Source: Pelotomaculum sp. PtaB.Bin104 (GTDB lineage Bacteria > Bacillota > Desulfotomaculia > Desulfotomaculales > Pelotomaculaceae). From it: a stretch of 64,000 nt of DNA. The DNA is taken from the NCBI GenBank assembly GCA_002067205.1, contig MVQL01000178.1:45963-109962 (forward strand). Reading direction: 5' to 3'. A program made the translations under genes and the position numbers. Under the pieces are notes generated by a model. That model searched no databases, was not told the DNA's origin, and saw only the letters and a list, made by a program, of their open reading frames with translations. Shown here in pieces: positions 63,806 through 64,000 of the stretch; the stretch's first letter is position 1, and each line of letters starts with the position of its first letter.

Positions 63806-64000
63806 CTAGTCATTAAATATCATTAAAATATCCTGTCCATATTTTTCACACTTCTTCTTTCCGAAACCCTTTACCTTAATTAATTCCTCTTCGTTAGTTG
63901 GATAAGTCGAAATAAGATCACCCATTGAATTTGAGCTGATCGACGATATCCCGCCGTTTAACGCGCAGATGCTGCCCACGAGTTTTGAAACCTTTGACTT
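63806..64000 (-). CDS. HRDC-domain protein C-terminus (partial)
   Basis: 64 codons from the window edge end in PTNEEELIKVKGFGKKKCEK and YGQDILMIFND, like the C-terminal HRDC domain of RecQ-type helicases. The first 20 residues do not look like the family, so there may be a junction or frameshift near 63945. The true start and the rest are outside the window. Confidence 0.5.
   Translation of the reverse strand, partial: KSKVSKLVGSICALNGGISSISSNSMGDLISTYPTNEEELIKVKGFGKKKCEKYGQDILMIFND

Overview
The window looks like chromosome from an anaerobic, spore-former-type Firmicute, most likely a Desulfotomaculum/Pelotomaculum-like member of the Peptococcaceae. This is an inference from gene content: a YlmC/YmxH-family protein, SleB-type hydrolase, Rex, the futalosine menaquinone pathway, SLH and CsaB cell-wall genes, a selenocysteine pathway, pyruvate phosphate dikinase, and frequent TTG/GTG starts behind strong Shine-Dalgarno sites. 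No rRNA, CRISPR array or intact insertion sequence was seen.

Layout. 1-3.4 kb: partial YlmC-like gene, MurJ flippase and a sodium:solute symporter. 3.7-21.7 kb: a long envelope-glycan region: a lone 40-residue basic protein, GalU, a TagO/WecA-like phosphosugar transferase, FabZ, two family-4 glycosyltransferases, an SLH-anchored phosphodiester glycosidase, a polysaccharide deacetylase, a second MurJ, another glycosyltransferase, an O-antigen-ligase-like protein, DUF4330, an LCP ligase, a small secreted protein, CsaB and a TagA-type transferase. These would make lipid-linked glycans, flip and polymerise them, attach them to the wall and pyruvylate them so that SLH proteins bind. 21.7-25 kb: selB and selA. 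25.3-29 kb: purL-purQ. 29-31.6 kb: citrate synthase and an L,D-transpeptidase. 31.6-38.6 kb: a minus-strand futalosine-menaquinone cluster (mqnC, mqnA, mqnE, UbiA-type prenyltransferase, UbiD-type decarboxylase, menG, and a prenyl-synthase-like protein lacking its aspartate motifs). 38.7-46.2 kb: speD, an FAA hydrolase, ferredoxin, patatin, rex with a candidate operator, small zinc-ribbon proteins, a nucleotidase and a LysM/SleB-type hydrolase behind a c-di-AMP (ydaO-type) riboswitch.

46.6-49.2 kb is a small decayed integrative element in the 3' end of a tRNA-Thr(CGU) gene. It has a 45-bp direct repeat of the tRNA end, repeated arm-type motifs, an integrase missing its N-terminus, a small HTH protein and two unknown genes. 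Just beyond it, at 49.4-49.6 kb, is a gene that standard gene calling splits: a 77-residue glutaredoxin-like protein with an in-frame UGA in the first position of its redox motif (U-P-H-C) and a possible SECIS hairpin behind it. With selA and selB in the same window, this is best read as a selenoprotein.

49.8-58.6 kb is accessory: a YvrJ-like protein, a B12/radical-SAM protein, an HTH-DUF2975 pair, a four-PAS histidine kinase, a YdeI plus putative-immunity pair, and an HTH regulator followed by an AlbA_2/GHKL-ATPase/TPR protein that resembles a defence or stress module. 59.2-61.9 kb is ppdK. 62.4-64 kb is a decaying end: a truncated exonuclease III gene, an intact CBO0543-type membrane protein, a frameshifted DUF2922 gene and the end of an HRDC-domain gene.
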